NCBI RefSeq assembly: GCF_024323335.1
Contig: NC_066581.1
Coordinates: 349,994,409-350,058,408 of the forward strand
Direction: 5' to 3'
From: Lathyrus oleraceus
Taxonomy: Eukaryota; Streptophyta; Magnoliopsida; Fabales; Fabaceae
DNA length: 64,000 nucleotides
In this document: piece by piece, positions 62,321-64,000 of the stretch
How the letters are laid out: every line of letters starts with the position of its first letter
How positions within the stretch are numbered: position 1 is the stretch's first letter
Program-made: the position numbers and the translations under genes
Notes under the pieces: generated by a model
Told to the model about the DNA's origin: nothing
Database searches by the model: none
Seen by the model: the letters and a program-made list of their open reading frames with translations, nothing else

Positions 62321-62673
62321 TATTAAGAAATATGGTTGGGCCTAACTCAACCCTCAAAATCGGTTGGTAGAGTGAGGGTTCTCCCCACTTATAAACACAT
62401 GTTTACACCATATATTATCTGATGTGAGACTCTTAACACCCCCCATCATGCTCAGAACTAGACAATTGGAGTGTGGAAATAAATGGTGGATGGCCCGATA
62501 GAGGAAATCATAATAGGTGGCCCAATGAATCTTAAATGAGGCTTTTGATACTATGTTAAGAAAATGTGGTTGGGCCTAACTCACCCCTACAAAACCGGTT
62601 GGTAGAGTGAGGGTTACCCCCATTTATAAACACATGTTCACACCATATATTATCCGATATGAGACTCTTAACA
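62321..62673 (-). mobile_element. TRIM-like miniature LTR element at the Copia C 5' end
   Basis: Two direct repeats, 62321-62438 (118 bp) and 62554-62673 (120 bp), share TTAAGA..TCTTAACA ends and phrases such as TGGTTGGGCCTAACTCA and GGTTGGTAGAGTGAGGGTT. On the minus strand the right copy is followed by TAGTATCAAAAGCC (a degenerate Met-tRNA site) and the left copy is preceded by GATGGGGGG (polypurine tract), with 115 bp between. LTR-PBS-short spacer-PPT-LTR is the TRIM layout. No coding capacity. The left copy occupies the place of the Copia C 5' LTR. Confidence 0.85.
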
Positions 62674-62718
62674 TTGTTAAATAAATTTACCCGTGCGGAC
62701 GCACGAGTATCTTGCTAG
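62674..62718 (+). mobile_element. Helitron-type 3' terminus
   Basis: TACCCGTGCG (62688-62697) and CGCACGAGTA (62700-62709) form a 10-bp stem with one mismatch and a 2-base loop, followed after 5 bases by CTAG (62715-62718) and then T. This is the classic Helitron 3' end. I see no partner 5' end (TCT..CTA) in the non-nested sequence to the left, so the element is truncated or its start has decayed. Confidence 0.68.
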
Positions 62719-63200
62719 TTTATTCTCAAAATGATAATATATTATAAGGAAAATTTAGAGACAGTAGGTCTACACGAATTTAATAGTTCATTTCCCCATT
62801 TCTCAATATCGGTTTTCCGAAATCAACCAAAACTTTCTCAAATACATATCATTAACCTAATTATTAGCTAAGAACCCAAACATGTAATTTCCAACCATCA
62901 CATTGCTTACTAGCATATGGTTTCAAACATATTAACTTAATCATATAATTCATCATTATTTCTACTTTTTTTTATCAGGCAAATACTAATTCCTATCATA
63001 ACTAAGATGAGAAGCAATAAAAAAACTCACTTAAATGTAGTTTAGAGGTTTAATCTCCAAAGATTTGATAATATCCTCTTTAATATTCTAAGACAAAGGG
63101 GTAATTTGTCTCCAATATTATTTATGATTACAATTGAAGGTCATAAATAATAACCTAGAGAAGTAACTTCTATGTTAAATTGAAAAACTGGTACAATTTC
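62719..63200. other. Unassigned AT-rich stretch
   Basis: No coding family, repeat array or element end recognised between the Helitron terminus and Copia D. Confidence 0.5.
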
Positions 63201-63673
63201 TGTTGTGAAAATAATATCGGAATATTAAAATAATCGATTTTTTGATTGGCAAGAAACCCACAAGGGAAGAAAAAAGGAAAGTAAGAAGAACATAACAAGT
63301 TGGTTAGAAATTGTTATTCTATACTTTCTCTTTGAAACAAGATTATAAGTGTTACAAAATAATAAATAACCTCTCTCTCCCTAATTAGGATTTACGTTAT
63401 AGAATGATGAGAGACTAGTATGCTATTTATAAGAAAACTAACATATTAAACTAATGGACTTTTACAACAGACCCATTACACAAGCTAACTTAGAGAAAAA
63501 TCTAACTTAAACAATTGGACATAACAAACAGGCCAAATTCGACATGCTAACAATCATAACATATTTCGACTATAGCATGTGAACAGACTTTGACGACATG
63601 TTAAGGTCCTGTCGAATTGTTGAACCAAGAAGCTACCCTTCGACCATACTAGAGTTCAATCCAAAATCTCACA
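63201..63673 (-). repeat. Copia D 3' LTR
   Basis: Shares with the Copia B LTRs the phrases GACTAGTATGCTATTTATAA and GAAAACTAACATA, with many substitutions and length differences. On the minus strand it starts TGTGAGATTTTGGATTG after the purine tract CCAAGGTGGAAATT. Confidence 0.88.
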
Positions 63674-64000
63674 AATTTCCACCTTGGAACAAACTTTATA
63701 ACATCAATGGAACAAACTAGCTTTCTTCATGCAACTTTATCAACTACATACAGTGGAAAACCTTGCAACTTGGTAATGTCTTGGTGATCATATCAGTAAC
63801 AATGTGATATGTCAAGACCTTTAACACCTGGACTTCTCCATGCTCGATTACCCCTCTGATGAAATATAGCCTCATATCGATGTGCTTGGTTTGCTCATAA
63901 TAGGCTGAGTTCTTCGACAGGTGTATAACACTTTGACTATCACATTTAACAGTGATAACTCGACCTTGAAGTTTCAGCTCCTTAGCAAAACCTTCAAGCC
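63674..64000 (-). pseudogene. Copia D RNase H (partial)
   Basis: The minus strand continues the same RNase H as Copia B, with blocks corresponding to the CDSQS..HLS and TKHIDMRLYFIR motifs and the conserved C-terminus. The rest of the gene lies beyond the window, so I cannot say whether this copy is more intact than Copia B. Confidence 0.82.

Larger units (their letters stand above)
63201..64000 (-). mobile_element. Copia D: second member of the Copia B family, cut by window edge
   Basis: A 473-bp 3' LTR (63201-63673) is followed by a polypurine tract and RNase H coding sequence that runs off the right edge, all on the minus strand. The region 63674-64000 aligns with 26888-27210 of Copia B at a glance. 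The LTR start TGTTGTGAAAAT and the end AAATCTCACA confirm the Copia B boundaries. Confidence 0.9.

Noticed and set aside
62321..62673. Cassandra-type TRIM with a 5S RNA promoter in its LTR
   Set aside because: I see no 5S box A or box C sequence in the 118/120-bp repeats, so only the general TRIM layout is claimed.

Overview
The window is repeat-dense plant nuclear DNA. The evidence is AT-rich sequence, four Ty1/copia elements, a nested pair of Ty3/gypsy elements of the Tat/Ogre and Athila types, LINE fragments, a Helitron-like element, CACTA and hAT-type DNA transposon remains, and very long (TA)n and (CT)n tracts. The Tat/Ogre-type LTR and the LINE ORF1 style resemble what I know from legumes, especially the pea/vetch/lentil tribe, but I cannot prove the species. 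I see no intact single-copy host gene, no tRNA or rRNA gene and no CRISPR. Every recognisable protein belongs to a transposable element, apart from one broken plant-mobile-domain fragment carried inside the Helitron-like element.

Layout: 1-4070 is a Copia element on the minus strand, cut by the window edge (Copia A). 6333-9935 is a putative Helitron with a decayed plant-mobile-domain gene. 10.8-14.3 kb holds two tandem LINE ORF1 (DUF4283-type) fragments on the minus strand, one split by a probable solo LTR. 16.35-17.72 kb is a 5'-truncated LINE on the plus strand, inserted between two copies of a tandemly duplicated AT-rich repeat. 19.02-24.45 kb is bounded by CACTA-like inverted ends and contains a 900-bp hAT-type element with a perfect 8-bp target duplication. 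24.7-25.6 kb is a dead TNP2 (CACTA) transposase. 26.45-31.08 kb is a complete but dead Copia element (Copia B), and a second copy of its family (Copia D) begins at 63.2 kb.

The centre, 33.18-62.67 kb, is a three-level nest that can be read base by base. A Copia element (Copia C, minus strand) is split inside its reverse transcriptase by a Tat/Ogre-type element (34809-60008, 5-bp target duplication CCAGG). The Tat element's 3' LTR is in turn split by an Athila-type element (45526-59070, duplication ATAAC). LTR divergence agrees with this order: roughly 1% between the Tat LTRs and about 0.4% between the Athila LTRs. The Tat element has lost its RT and most of its integrase, but keeps gag, protease, two RNase H domains and a satellite-rich 3' UTR.

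The most interesting object is the Athila element. Downstream of integrase it carries two tandem, divergent copies of one accessory ORF. The second copy has its own promoter-like region: an array of TGACG..CGTCA palindromes with about 21-bp spacing, then a TATA box. The element's LTR promoter has the same architecture. The outer Copia C is also unusual, because a 353-bp TRIM-like structure sits exactly where its 5' LTR should be.
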